A stretch of DNA of 64,000 bases, from contig JAEWIZ010000016.1 of assembly GCA_023386815.1 (NCBI GenBank), positions 31,787-95,786 of the forward strand, written 5' to 3'. The notes beneath the pieces are model-generated. The model saw only the letters and a program-made list of their open reading frames with translations, searched no databases and was not told the origin of the DNA. A program made the position numbers and the translations under genes. The DNA is from Bacillota bacterium (GTDB lineage Bacteria > Bacillota > Clostridia > Lachnospirales > Lachnospiraceae). This document shows positions 35,515 through 45,233 of this stretch, piece by piece; position 1 is the stretch's first letter, and the number at the start of each line of letters is the position of its first letter.

Positions 35515-35979
35515 TTAGTACCATTTTTTGATCAAATTACTACGCTTCGTCTTATTCTTTCCTATCCAAAAAAGCTTCTGCGGAATCAAGAAAACCATCA
35601 TGATTCCAAAGGCTATACTAATCGCAATACTGATTGTTTCAATCCCTTTTGCCGCTGCCAGATTAACTTGATTATTAAAGATATAACTGGTTGTATAATA
35701 GATCCCCGCTCCCGGTACTAACGGAAAAATACCTGCGATCAAAAATATAGTTACAGGTACTCTTCTGTTCACAGCAAACAACCGCGAGGTAATTGTTATT
35801 ACGATTGCCGCAATAAAGTTAGAAAGAGCAATGGAATCTACGATTGAAAATGTTATTAAATAAAAGAGCCAACCAATAGCACCTGTAATTCCACAAAATA
35901 CATATTCCCGTGTAGGAACATTAAATAACACGGAAAAAGAAACCGTAGCCAAAGCCGCCATCAAAACCTGAATAAACAT
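35515..35979 (-). CDS. Threonine/serine exporter, small subunit (ThrE_2/DUF3815)
   Basis: 154 aa from ATG 35979, 6 nt after GGGAGG; the upstream in-frame TTG at 36003 is inside the previous gene. Four or five membrane spans. It has the PGAGIYYTTSYIF segment typical of the C-terminal half of ThrE. In Clostridia ThrE is often split into two adjacent genes whose products pair in the membrane. Its ATG overlaps the preceding stop by one base, so the halves are translated together. Confidence 0.85.
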   Translation of the reverse strand: MFIQVLMAALATVSFSVLFNVPTREYVFCGITGAIGWLFYLITFSIVDSIALSNFIAAIVITITSRLFAVNRRVPVTIFLIAGIFPLVPGAGIYYTTSYIFNNQVNLAAAKGIETISIAISIAFGIMMVFLIPQKLFWIGKNKTKRSNLIKKWY

Positions 35980-36746
35980 TATATTCCTCCCAACAAGCTC
36001 CAAGCTTTAAATATTACACCTACACCAACAGCAATACTTGCTCCTACTAATACCGCATCTACCAGATGTATCGTCCCTGCTAAATAATCTTCATTAAAAA
36101 AGTCACGTATAGAGGTAGTCATTGCGACTCCGGGTACCAAGGTTATGATTGCACCAATCATAATATGATCCAAATCATCCCCAATTCCAATCTCGTGTAG
36201 CAAGATTGATATGATCGTCACTGCTGCACTTCCAAATACATTCGTAAGTACCTTAGGTGTTTTTGTTCTTTCTAAATAAAGTATAAAAATATAAAGAAAT
36301 ATTCCCGAGATAAGAGCCGCCAGGCTGTCAAAAGCACTACCACCAAGGAGATAGCAAAAGCTGGCGCTGCCCAAACCTGCAAAAAGGACACGAAGAAAGT
36401 TCGAAGAATAGGGCATAACAGCTATTTTATCGAGTTCTGCTATGGCATCATCAACTTCATATTTTCCCGCTACAATTTCCCGGGATAGATTATTAACTGC
36501 TGCTATTCTGCCCAGATGCACCGGTGCGATGGGTATATGCTTGCTTTTCGATGATAAGGTATTACCATCCACATTCATTGTTATAAAGAGACCATTGGAT
36601 ATCGTGAATATATCAATTTCCTTCACTTGATAATACTTTGCTATAATCGACATGGTTTCTTGGACTCTGAAAATTTCTGCACCATTTTTTAAGAGCACTT
36701 CACCGGTTGTTATCACCAGTTTAAATATTTTATCGCTATCATTCAT
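35979..36746 (-). CDS. Threonine/serine exporter, large subunit (ThrE/DUF1212)
   Basis: 255 aa from ATG 36746, 9 nt after AAGGTG. The first ~110 residues are soluble with the family marks EVLLKNGAEIFRVQETM and NGLFITMN. Then come about five membrane spans including ALIPG-like LVPGVAMTTSIRDFF. With the product of 35515-35979 it rebuilds a complete ThrE, which exports small hydroxy amino acids. The L-serine dehydratase genes are ~13 kb away; any link is speculative. Confidence 0.87.
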   Translation of the reverse strand: MNDSDKIFKLVITTGEVLLKNGAEIFRVQETMSIIAKYYQVKEIDIFTISNGLFITMNVDGNTLSSKSKHIPIAPVHLGRIAAVNNLSREIVAGKYEVDDAIAELDKIAVMPYSSNFLRVLFAGLGSASFCYLLGGSAFDSLAALISGIFLYIFILYLERTKTPKVLTNVFGSAAVTIISILLHEIGIGDDLDHIMIGAIITLVPGVAMTTSIRDFFNEDYLAGTIHLVDAVLVGASIAVGVGVIFKAWSLLGGI

Positions 36747-37026
36747 TCTTGCTCGCACCTTCACAATACTATGTTAATTTTATTATAACAATTCTTATTA
36801 AAAACATGCCATATATGTAAAAACTCTATGGAAATTATATTCCATAGGATTTATTATACTAACAAATAAGAAAGAGAACAAGAGTCTTATGTGAAACCTA
36901 TTCAGGATGAGATTATTTCTAATTGCATTGAATTTAATGGTATTTTCAGGTAAAATAGTAAGGTGATTCATTTAGTCGAGATTAATCAACAAAAAGGTGG
37001 TTTAAAAGGGAGGTGTTATCATTAAA

Positions 37027-37866
37027 ATGAAGCAATGTGCTTATTGCAGCACGAACTATTTCGAATTTATTCAGCAATGTGAAAATTGCGGTTCCATGGA
37101 ATTTGTTACTTTAAGCAGTGAGATTGAGCTTGAAGATAAAATAGATGAGAGTAATATTCCAGTAGATAAGAAGCTCCCTTTTCACTTGCTTATTTTCATG
37201 TTGGTATTTGCCGGTGTCATAGTTCTTGGTCTTCTAGTTGCTACAGCTCTTGATATAAAGCAATACAATTCCAGGTATACAAACACTTCTTCTCCTAATG
37301 CAGTAAATATTGTAGCTACCGTGGCACCAACGCCTACCCCGGCACTCACAAGCGTTCCTATAAAAACACACACCTTAGTACCCGAAATAGATGCTGTAGA
37401 TGCACCTAGTTTCGCGCTTGTAAGTCCTCCGGTAAAAGAGCCATCTTCTTCTCTTTCCAGCCAAATACAATATTACCTCATAGGCGATACTGCTCAAACC
37501 TGCGGGCAACGTATTATGTTACAATACATTATTGAAACTAATGGTTTGAATACTAAACCATCCGATGGCAACTCCTTTGTAATATGTGAATTTCAAATCA
37601 GAAACAACACGGATAATGCCGTATTTATAGATTCCAATACATGTGTGGTTGCATACTGTGATGGTGAGATTGCTTTAGAAAGCGAATCTGCTGAATTTAC
37701 CTTTAAGGATATGGAGCTATTGGTCGGGACAATAGAACCGGGTCAGTCGATCTTTGGTTGTGTAGGTTATGAATTACCTGTCGATTGGAAGGAGTTAGAA
37801 TTACATTATTATCCCAATGATGATTTACAAATGGAACAGGCTGTAATATTCAGAAATCAAAAATGA
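37027..37866 (+). CDS. Zinc-ribbon membrane protein with extracellular DUF4352-like domain
   Basis: 279 aa. The N-terminus carries a small zinc ribbon (CAYC ... CENCG, residues 4-21), then one transmembrane helix (~49-70), a Pro/Thr-rich linker, and a C-terminal beta-sandwich (~155-279) with DUF4352 features (FVICEFQIRNNTDNAVF, GQSIFGCVGYELP). Domain order predicts the ribbon inside and the sandwich outside. GGGAGGTG lies ~11 nt before the ATG. Function unknown. It stands alone with its own terminator. A CTATGGAA/TTCCATAG hairpin (36826-36847) lies in the upstream gap. Confidence 0.7.
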   Translation: MKQCAYCSTNYFEFIQQCENCGSMEFVTLSSEIELEDKIDESNIPVDKKLPFHLLIFMLVFAGVIVLGLLVATALDIKQYNSRYTNTSSPNAVNIVATVAPTPTPALTSVPIKTHTLVPEIDAVDAPSFALVSPPVKEPSSSLSSQIQYYLIGDTAQTCGQRIMLQYIIETNGLNTKPSDGNSFVICEFQIRNNTDNAVFIDSNTCVVAYCDGEIALESESAEFTFKDMELLVGTIEPGQSIFGCVGYELPVDWKELELHYYPNDDLQMEQAVIFRNQK

Positions 37867-37906
37867 TTATCCGAAACTTTTATAGCACAAGTTTTGGATA
37901 ATCATT
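37864..37906 (+). terminator. Terminator after the zinc-ribbon/DUF4352 gene
   Basis: GATTATCCGAAAC ... GTTTTGGATAATC hairpin followed by ATTTTATT, overlapping the stop codon. Confidence 0.85.
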
Positions 37907-37985
37907 TTATTATGGTATTTTACCTGCTTATTAATTCAAATATTACCCCAGTTTATTATATTTATCATTTATTATACGGATAGGT

Positions 37986-39674
37986 TTATTCCTCAATCCC
38001 TAACACCTCGTACACTTCCCTTATTGTCTGTTTCTCGCAGGCCTTCTTTGCCAGCCCTTTGGCTTCCGCCAGGGTAGTATTACGTATCACATATTTCACA
38101 TTAAGGATCTCAGAAGCAGACATACTGAATTCATCCAGCCCCAGTCCAAGTAGTAGCTTAACCGCTCTTTCATCACTGGCAAACTCACCGCACATGCCCA
38201 CTTTTATATTATTTCTATGCCCCGCCTCAATTACTTTTTTCATACTTCTAATTACCGCCGGATGGAAGGAATTATACAGGTCGGATATCTTTTTATTCCC
38301 ACGATCTACAGCCAGTAGATATTGGGTTAGATCATTCGTACCAATACTGAAGAAATCTGCTTCTTTTGCAAACTCCTCAATTAACAGAATGGAGGCTGGT
38401 GTCTCAATCATCATACCTACTTCTATCTTATGGTCACAAGCAATACCCTGCTGCTTTAATTCTTCCTTGCACTCATTCAGAATATCCTTTGCTGCTCTAA
38501 GCTCCTCCAGGGAAATGATCATTGGAAACATAATACGAAGAATTCCAAAAGCACTTGCTCGTAGTATCGCTCTTAATTGAGTCTTAAAGATATCACGGCG
38601 GTCAAGACAAATGCGGATTGCTCGCCAACCTAAGAAGGGGTTTTCTTCCTTCTCGAACTCGTAGTAGGGCAGTTCCTTATCACCCCCAATATCAAGGGTT
38701 CTAATGGTTACTTCTTTGCCACAAATCTGGGCAGCCTCCTTATATACCTCAAACTGTTCCTCTTCCGTTGGAAAATGAGTATTCTCCATATATAAAAATT
38801 CGCTTCGAAATAACCCCACTCCATCAATCTTGTACTTCAGAGCACCTTTGATATCCCTAATACCGCCTACATTAGCGCATAGCTGAACTGTTTTGCCGTC
38901 TTTCGTAACTGATGGCAGATGATTCATCTGCTCCAATTCTTCCTGTCTCCTGCGCTGTTCCTCACGAAGTGCTAGATAACGCTTTAGCGTGTCGTCATCC
39001 GGTTTAACAAAGATATCCCCCTTCTCAGCATCCAGGATAATCCTATCGCCGTTTGATATCTGCTTAAGCACATCATTTACTCCAACTAAAGCAGGTATTC
39101 CCAGTCCTCTGGCCATAATGGATACATGGCTGGTGACACCGCCTTCCTGAGTGATAAACCCTAGAATATACTTAAGATCTAAGGCAGCTGTATCCGACGG
39201 AGTTAAATCCTTCGCTACCAGAATCACTTCCTCTGAGATCTCTTCAAAGGGATTTTGTTTAACTCCCTTTAGGGCACACAACAAACGGTATCTGATATCT
39301 TTAATATCTGCTGCACGCTCCTTCATATATTCATCATCCATTGCCTCAAAGATCAGCAGAAATTCCTGAATTGTTACTTCGAGGGCAGCTTCTGCACTTA
39401 GCTTTTGCTCTTTGATTTTTGATATTACACCTTCCTTTAAGGTAATATCCCTTACCATCTCCAAGTGAGCCCCGAAGATTTGATTCGTTTCTGCTAATAG
39501 CTTCAGTTCATCCTCTGCTGTTGCAACAGCCTCTTCGTATCGCTTTATCTCTTTTGTTATCTCATCTGCTTCAATGGTCTGGATTGATGCTTCAAGGCTG
39601 GGCTTTTCTATCAGAAAAGCCTTCCCTACCACGATTCCTCTGGACGTCGTTTTTTCCACATGAATGGCATTCAT
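37986..39674 (-). CDS. ptsI: PTS enzyme I
   Basis: 562 aa from ATG 39674, 7 nt after GGAGG; the frame opens 36 bp earlier inside the HPr gene. EI marks: swivelling His domain with phospho-His183 in GGVTSHVSIMARGLG, the PEP-binding barrel with RTLDIGGDKELPY and FRSEFLYM, and the C-terminal GMCGEFAS with the catalytic Cys. It takes phosphate from PEP and gives it to HPr. It lies 13 bp after the HPr gene at the end of the mannitol operon, so this operon carries its own general PTS proteins. Confidence 0.93.
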   Translation of the reverse strand: MNAIHVEKTTSRGIVVGKAFLIEKPSLEASIQTIEADEITKEIKRYEEAVATAEDELKLLAETNQIFGAHLEMVRDITLKEGVISKIKEQKLSAEAALEVTIQEFLLIFEAMDDEYMKERAADIKDIRYRLLCALKGVKQNPFEEISEEVILVAKDLTPSDTAALDLKYILGFITQEGGVTSHVSIMARGLGIPALVGVNDVLKQISNGDRIILDAEKGDIFVKPDDDTLKRYLALREEQRRRQEELEQMNHLPSVTKDGKTVQLCANVGGIRDIKGALKYKIDGVGLFRSEFLYMENTHFPTEEEQFEVYKEAAQICGKEVTIRTLDIGGDKELPYYEFEKEENPFLGWRAIRICLDRRDIFKTQLRAILRASAFGILRIMFPMIISLEELRAAKDILNECKEELKQQGIACDHKIEVGMMIETPASILLIEEFAKEADFFSIGTNDLTQYLLAVDRGNKKISDLYNSFHPAVIRSMKKVIEAGHRNNIKVGMCGEFASDERAVKLLLGLGLDEFSMSASEILNVKYVIRNTTLAEAKGLAKKACEKQTIREVYEVLGIEE

Positions 39675-39687
39675 ATCATGGCCTCCA

Positions 39688-39951
39688 TTATTCGCCAAGT
39701 CCGCTAGCAATTGCGTTTATAATTAACTCCATATCTTCTTTTTCTGTTTCTCCGGAGCACTCCACCTCAATCTCCGTACCGCACCGAATAGCTGCACTCA
39801 TTAGAACTAGAATACTCTTTGGGTTAATAACCCTCTCCCCAACCCTGATCATAATATCAGAATTACACTTGGAACATATTTTTACTAATTCTCCTGCAGG
39901 TCTTGCATGCAGCCCGGAGGGATTTATTACTGTTACTTTCTGACTAACCAT
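39688..39951 (-). CDS. ptsH: HPr phosphocarrier protein
   Basis: 87 aa. Phospho-His15 lies in PSGLHARPAGELV and the regulatory Ser46 in NPKSILVLM, the site of HPr kinase in Gram-positive bacteria. Strong ribosome site AAGGAGG. It passes phosphate from EI to the mannitol IIA. Because Ser46 is kept, it could also act in carbon catabolite repression. Placed between the zinc dehydrogenase and ptsI genes. Confidence 0.92.
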   Translation of the reverse strand: MVSQKVTVINPSGLHARPAGELVKICSKCNSDIMIRVGERVINPKSILVLMSAAIRCGTEIEVECSGETEKEDMELIINAIASGLGE

Positions 39952-39968
39952 TAGAAACCTCCTTGCAC

Positions 39969-41228
39969 TTATACTCCAAAATGTTCAAATAATATTTTCT
40001 CTGCTTCGCTGTTCCATAAGCCCTTATGATTCTTACAGGAATCCGAAAGCTTCTTAAATAGCGGATTTGTCTTGCCTAATTCTTCAAAATCATCTATGGC
40101 AGTTAAAGGCATGTTAAAATGCATGTAATTCAACTTCTTCCCACCTGGAATATTTGGCAGATTCAAGGTAGCCTCTGCAATACTGTCAATACCGCCAATG
40201 TGAGTCACCATAACTGCAGGCTCAATTATATTCTTGGAAGCCAGATCAATTGCCTCAATAAGATCGTCTGTATTTCCTCCGGTGGTACCAATTAAATGTG
40301 TACTGGTATAATGTATATTATATAGATTAATCTCTGCTTTAAACTGGTTATCCGAAGGACCGGCAAAGAAATTCATGCAGCCATCAAAGGCTAATAGGTT
40401 ATCACCCATCTCAGCTACCTGACGGATAGGTACATATACAAATACATCATCATAGCCCTTTCCTTCAGTAATAGCCATTAACTCCACAAATGCGTTATCC
40501 ATTTTCTGAGTATTAATATAGATTAATTCCACACCTTTTTCAAGAGCAAATTCCTCTGAGATTACCTCTCTTGCCCGATTGATTTTGTCATCACTGATAT
40601 CCGTTACCACTAATCGCTTCGGCTTATTCTCAATACATAAACCATAGCTAACAGCCCCTAGACCCATGGGACCACAGCCGCCCATAACCAAGAGATTGCC
40701 GCCCTTCTTCACCCCCATCTCATGATGATAATTCTGTTTATTGGTATGATAATTTGCATGGTAACCGCCAATAATGCAACTCATTGGCTCCCCAAGGGAA
40801 GCTTCAAAATAGCTTTCACCATCATAGTTTAATAAACAACCCAATTCCATTACTTCCTGGGGAATAATGCAATAGGTAGCTGCACCCCCAAAAAACTCAT
40901 AGGAATATCCGGGAGACGCCAAACTTCCTTTATAATTAAGAGCCGGCTGTAACGCGAACTTCTGACCGGGCTTGAACTGATCTGCCCACTTAGAACCCAC
41001 CTGTACGATATCTCCTGCAAACTCATGTCCAATAATAATCGGTTTGGTATCAAGGTTTTGCGGAGCACGCTTATGTTTCTTCCCCTGCTTTACCAGCTTG
41101 TGAGTAGACATACAAATACTGTCACTAACTACTTTAACAAGGATCTCATCCTCCTTGATTTTTGGTAAGTCAAACTCCTCTAATCTTAGATCATCCATTC
41201 CATACATTCTAACTGCTTTTGTTTTCAT
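39969..41228 (-). CDS. Zinc-dependent MDR dehydrogenase, SorE (L-sorbose-1-phosphate reductase)-like; candidate mannitol-1-phosphate dehydrogenase
   Basis: 419 aa, longer than the usual ~350 aa of MDR alcohol dehydrogenases. It has the catalytic-zinc region (SICMSTHK, then GHEFAGDIVQVG), the EPMSCIIGGYHANYH segment and the Rossmann MGGCGPMGLGAVSYG. By eye it is closest to SorE-type sugar-phosphate reductases. It sits where mtlD is found in other mannitol operons, and no MtlD homologue is present. SorE oxidises the carbon next to the phosphomethyl group; on mannitol-1-P that would give fructose-1-P, the substrate of the kinase encoded upstream. The family call is fairly firm, the substrate is inference. 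Confidence 0.75.
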   Translation of the reverse strand: MKTKAVRMYGMDDLRLEEFDLPKIKEDEILVKVVSDSICMSTHKLVKQGKKHKRAPQNLDTKPIIIGHEFAGDIVQVGSKWADQFKPGQKFALQPALNYKGSLASPGYSYEFFGGAATYCIIPQEVMELGCLLNYDGESYFEASLGEPMSCIIGGYHANYHTNKQNYHHEMGVKKGGNLLVMGGCGPMGLGAVSYGLCIENKPKRLVVTDISDDKINRAREVISEEFALEKGVELIYINTQKMDNAFVELMAITEGKGYDDVFVYVPIRQVAEMGDNLLAFDGCMNFFAGPSDNQFKAEINLYNIHYTSTHLIGTTGGNTDDLIEAIDLASKNIIEPAVMVTHIGGIDSIAEATLNLPNIPGGKKLNYMHFNMPLTAIDDFEELGKTNPLFKKLSDSCKNHKGLWNSEAEKILFEHFGV

Positions 41229-41397
41229 TAATCTTCCTTCCTTTCAAGACATAAGTCAAAGACACTAATCGGCCTATTTTATTCTACAGCTGTAGTAAGT
41301 TAAGGGCAAACGTAGCCCGTGTGTGAACCGAAATCCACACCCTATCTTGCTACTATTACATTCTTAATTGTAACACCTACTTCTGATTTAAAAGTGA

Positions 41398-42327
41398 CTA
41401 TACCGGAATCACTTCTACCCTCTTTAAGAGATTATCAACCAACTCCCGATTCGGTGGTTTCGTTCCCTGTGTCGTTACCGCACCTGCGGAAGCAGCTACT
41501 CCCAGCGCCCCGCATTCCTCAAGGGGAAGTTTCATATTTAGTCCGTAGGATATGGCAGCCACCATGGCATCACCTGCTCCAACCGTTGAATGTGCTTCAA
41601 CCTTCAGCCCTGGGCATCGCAGTACTTGATCTTTTGTCATAAATAAAGCTCCCAGCTGTCCAAGAGATACCGCAATCATACCGATTCCTCTCTCTAAAAT
41701 CTGCTGTCCCATAGTGATCAATTCTTCTTCATCCACTCGATAATCCTTATGAAAGAATTCCTCCAACTCGTGGCGGTTTGGCTTTATGATATCCGGTGCT
41801 GCCTCCAATGCATGAATGAACAACTCGCCGTCTGCATCCACGAATACTCTAGCTTCCTTTTCCTTCAGCTTTTGCGTTAGGGTTTTATAAACTGTCTTAT
41901 CCACCCCATTTGGTATGCTACCTGCCAAAACAAAAAGAGTATCTTTGTTCGCATAGTTTAGGAGCTTTTCAAAGAGCTGCTCCAGCTCTCCTTCTGTTAC
42001 CAAAGGTCCCGGCTCATTAAACTCAGTTACATTTCCATCTGCTTCAACAACCTTTAAATTGGTTCTAATTTCACTCTTAATTTCAACAAAGTCAGACTCA
42101 ATCCCTTGCTCTTTTAATACTCTTTTTATTAAAATTCCACCCGTACCTCCGATAAAACCAGTGGCGATGGTTTCTCCTCCCAACTCTTTGATGGTCTTAG
42201 AAACATTAATTCCTTTTCCTCCGGCATCTATGATAACATTTCTGACACGGTTTAACCCCCCATGAACCATATGACCCAGATCTACTGTTTTATCGATTGC
42301 AGGATTCATAGTTACTGTAATAATCAT
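41398..42327 (-). CDS. fruK: PfkB-family 1-phosphofructokinase-like kinase
   Basis: 309 aa from ATG 42327 with GGGAGG just upstream; the ATG at 42369 lacks a ribosome site. PfkB marks: TMNPAIDKTV at the N-terminus, the DAGGKGINVSKTIKELGG signature, IKPNRHELEEFF, and the catalytic TVGAGDAMVAA (Asp base), where most members have Ser after GAGD. The best fit is fructose-1-phosphate kinase, which makes fructose-1,6-bisphosphate; tagatose-6-phosphate kinase (LacC) is the alternative. It lies between mtlF and the dehydrogenase gene, about 65 bp from mtlF. Confidence 0.85.
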   Translation of the reverse strand: MIITVTMNPAIDKTVDLGHMVHGGLNRVRNVIIDAGGKGINVSKTIKELGGETIATGFIGGTGGILIKRVLKEQGIESDFVEIKSEIRTNLKVVEADGNVTEFNEPGPLVTEGELEQLFEKLLNYANKDTLFVLAGSIPNGVDKTVYKTLTQKLKEKEARVFVDADGELFIHALEAAPDIIKPNRHELEEFFHKDYRVDEEELITMGQQILERGIGMIAVSLGQLGALFMTKDQVLRCPGLKVEAHSTVGAGDAMVAAISYGLNMKLPLEECGALGVAASAGAVTTQGTKPPNRELVDNLLKRVEVIPV

Positions 42328-42392
42328 TGTTTCCTCCCATGTGACGCTATACAAAATGTTGCAAATCATTCGCTTCGTTTAAACATATCATA

Positions 42393-42821
42393 TTATTGTT
42401 TAGCGTTTGTAAATAATGTATAAATTTCATCCACCGTACTTCCAACCACTTCTTCTACTGCCTTTTCAGTGGAGAGCTTATCTGCGATATTTGCCAGAAT
42501 ATCCAGATGCTCATCCCCAATTCCTGCGATTCCGATTACTATTTTTACGATATCCTCATTCCACTTTGTTCCTTCCGGAAAGACCATAATGCCTATACCT
42601 GAATTCTTAATATTTTTCTTTGCTTCCTCTACGCCGTGAGGTATCGCAATTCCATTTCCTATATTGGTTGAAAATGTATTCTCTCTTAAAAGCATCGCTT
42701 CAATATAGCTTTCTTCTACATATCCACTGCTGCAAAGGAGTTCTCCCATTTCTCGTATCACATCTTCCTTCGCCTTCGCTTTGCAATTTAACACAATGTT
42801 CTTTTTTTGAAGCAATTCCAT
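42393..42821 (-). CDS. mtlF: PTS mannitol-type enzyme IIA
   Basis: 142 aa, the length of free MtlF. Phospho-His62 lies in GIAIPHGVEEAKK, after the LLCSSGYVEESYIEAML helix. It carries phosphate from HPr to the IIB domain of MtlA. It lies downstream of mtlR by 150 bp, an AT-rich gap that could carry a secondary promoter. Ribosome site AAGGAT. Confidence 0.92.
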   Translation of the reverse strand: MELLQKKNIVLNCKAKAKEDVIREMGELLCSSGYVEESYIEAMLLRENTFSTNIGNGIAIPHGVEEAKKNIKNSGIGIMVFPEGTKWNEDIVKIVIGIAGIGDEHLDILANIADKLSTEKAVEEVVGSTVDEIYTLFTNAKQ

Positions 42822-42971
42822 GAATCTAATCCTATCCTTCCTGAAAATAGTAATGTATTTATTTTTTTCTGTTTTCTCTTTATGTCATAATTATAAGCTC
42901 CTACTGCTTGTAATAGCAATGAATACAAACATGAATATGACACCATCCGATAGCGACATAATTAAAGATGC

Positions 42972-45071
42972 TTAGACTCTATCCAGATACTGGCTGAAAT
43001 ACTTTTTTAGCTCTCTTACCATATAATCCCGAATATTATCTCTATCTCCGGTAAATATGATGTTGAGAAAATCCTTGCTCTCCACCAGCTTGCTGCTTAA
43101 ATATCCCATAATATCTGTATATTCTTCCGCATGTTCATCCTCCGGCACCAGCATCACAATAACCGCTCGGATGTTCTTAAAAAATGGATCCTTAAATTCG
43201 CCTAGCTCCTTTGTCAAACAAACGGAAAAGCAAGGTCTTCTAACACCTCTGGTGCGACTGTGCAGCAAGGCAAAGTCATACTCAGGAATAATCTGAGATG
43301 CAATTTTTTCCCTTCTCTTAATATCCTCCTGTATCAGCAATCGCTTGTCATTATAAGAGGATAATCGCTCCGTAATCGCTACTAACAACTCGTCAAATGA
43401 GATTGAGCTGCTTACCTTCATACATTGAAATTCATTGATTATATGTTTTATTTGAGTTACCGTAAAGTTAACCTGCTCTAGCTGATTCGTAAAATCATTC
43501 TCGATACGTTCCTTCTTTGGTGTTTTTGCATAAATTCGAACCTTTGCTTCAATTCGTTCCAGATCACTTTCCAGTAACAAAGGACTTACCCGAATAATAT
43601 CCGCATCAACATCCTCTAAATTAATACTTGAAATCAGAAAATCCAGTTTTTTTAGTTGAAGTGGTGTTAAATCCTCTTTGCCATAGGTTATTAATTCAGC
43701 TCTTTCTTTTAAAAATCGTTTTAACTTCGAATGCATCAGTCTGGAGATCCCGATGCCGCTGGCACATACAATTCCCACATCCACCTTACGTTTACTCTCC
43801 TTATTGTTCTCCAGGCGAACGCAGGCAGCCCCAAAATGCATAGCCAGATACCCGATTTCTTCTTCGGGGACCTTAAAACCATATCGCTGTGTAATTAATT
43901 TTCCTACTTTTATACTGTTCTCATAGATCGTTGGGTAAGTTTCCTTAATCTGCGGGAGTAAGGGATTTGTTATGATCATATGATTCCGAAGTCTGACAAA
44001 GGTTGGCTGAAGATGTGCCAGTAAGCCAGAAATAAATTCTTCATCCAGCTTTAAGTCATAAGCGATATTCATGTCATAGGTATCTATCATATCATTGATA
44101 AAGCTGAGGATATCCTGCCTTTCCCACTGGTTCTCCGACTCTATTTCATTATCATCTATATATTGCACTTTCGATCCCCGTATATGAAGAAGGATATATG
44201 CAATTTCAATATCAGGAATATCAATCTGAAATTCTTCCTCCAACGAACTGGCAATACGGGTAGCCAAATTATAATCCTCATTCTTTGCCAAACTGGCTAA
44301 TAATTCATCATTTGGTTCAATTAATTCCTTCTGTAAGATACGATTAACTGCAATGGTTACATGAAGGATAAGGCCAATATAGGAATTCTCCGTCAACCGA
44401 ATCAATCTTTTATCTCGTATACTCTGAAAACATATACTAACTCGGTTCAGTATATCATTGTTTAATAATGAATAGATATTAGCTCCCTCTCTATCCTTCA
44501 GTATATCAAGAATATTTCGGTCATTTTCCTCGTTAAAGCTTTTAATCAGTTTACTATCTGTATTCTCGTCGATAAATTTACGTACCGCAAGGCGATAATT
44601 TTTCTCGCTACCTTCTAGTGCAACTCCGTATCCCTGTTTCCGAATAATCGTTAGCTGACATTGAGCGAACCAATTTCCTATGGCTTCCATGTCATTGCTG
44701 ATGGTGGCTTCGCTAACATCAAAGATGTTGGCATAATAGTATAATTTTTTAGGAGTTCTATCCTTTAATATCTCCAGGATCAGCCGTTTTCTGCGTTCTT
44801 CCTTATCTCCTGAATCAATCGTATCCTCTTCCTTAAGTAACGCATATAATTTTTCCTTATCCTCTTTCTCACCCCTGACCCATATTCCAGTACCTGCTTT
44901 GGTTTGAAGAGAGATTTTGTATTGATTTAAAGAGGAACCTATATATTCCAACTCTCTTTGCACGGTTCTTTTGCTAACCTTAATTTCATCCGCTAATTTT
45001 TTCACGGATATAATTCCTTCCTCTTGCAATAATATCAGTAAAATTTGCCGAAGCCGCGGCGTAAAGTTCAT
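42972..45071 (-). CDS. mtlR: PRD-containing mannitol operon activator MtlR
   Basis: 699 aa from ATG 45071, 9 nt after AAGGAG; an ATG at 45092 comes before that site. Order: HTH_11 (~1-60, ISVKKLADEIKVSKRTVQREL), a second HTH (~90-155), two PRD domains (~185-400, phosphorylatable His in YILLHIRGS and YLAMHFGAA), a IIB-gat-like domain with Cys (VGIVCASGIGISRL), and a C-terminal IIA-like domain with His in ALLHSRTRG. This is the full MtlR plan: mannitol uptake and HPr tune its activity by phosphorylation. It probably binds the inverted repeat before mtlA. Confidence 0.92.
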   Translation of the reverse strand: MNFTPRLRQILLILLQEEGIISVKKLADEIKVSKRTVQRELEYIGSSLNQYKISLQTKAGTGIWVRGEKEDKEKLYALLKEEDTIDSGDKEERRKRLILEILKDRTPKKLYYYANIFDVSEATISNDMEAIGNWFAQCQLTIIRKQGYGVALEGSEKNYRLAVRKFIDENTDSKLIKSFNEENDRNILDILKDREGANIYSLLNNDILNRVSICFQSIRDKRLIRLTENSYIGLILHVTIAVNRILQKELIEPNDELLASLAKNEDYNLATRIASSLEEEFQIDIPDIEIAYILLHIRGSKVQYIDDNEIESENQWERQDILSFINDMIDTYDMNIAYDLKLDEEFISGLLAHLQPTFVRLRNHMIITNPLLPQIKETYPTIYENSIKVGKLITQRYGFKVPEEEIGYLAMHFGAACVRLENNKESKRKVDVGIVCASGIGISRLMHSKLKRFLKERAELITYGKEDLTPLQLKKLDFLISSINLEDVDADIIRVSPLLLESDLERIEAKVRIYAKTPKKERIENDFTNQLEQVNFTVTQIKHIINEFQCMKVSSSISFDELLVAITERLSSYNDKRLLIQEDIKRREKIASQIIPEYDFALLHSRTRGVRRPCFSVCLTKELGEFKDPFFKNIRAVIVMLVPEDEHAEEYTDIMGYLSSKLVESKDFLNIIFTGDRDNIRDYMVRELKKYFSQYLDRV

Positions 45072-45128
45072 AAGTTCACTCTCCTTATCCATTTATTTTC
45101 ATATAAAACAAAATTAATGTCAAATCTT

Positions 45129-45186
45129 TATACCACTTATGCGCATGAACAGCAGTTAAAGCTGCTTCATGCGCATCCTTGGTATA
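45129..45186. promoter_or_regulatory. Long near-perfect hairpin between mtlA and mtlR
   Basis: Arms 45129-45153 (TATACCA ... ATGCGCATGA ... CAGC) and 45161-45186 are complementary over ~22 of 25 positions with a 7-nt loop. No T-run follows, so it is not a plain terminator. It lies in the 160-bp gap after mtlA and may protect the abundant mtlA mRNA or limit read-through. Confidence 0.65.
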
Positions 45187-45233
45187 GGTTCATTTACCAT
45201 ACAATACGAAAGACAATCAAAGTAATTATTGTC

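Noticed and set aside
38059..38580. 173-codon open frame on the + strand
   Set aside because: Shadow of the EI gene; low-complexity Ser/Leu translation with no domain.
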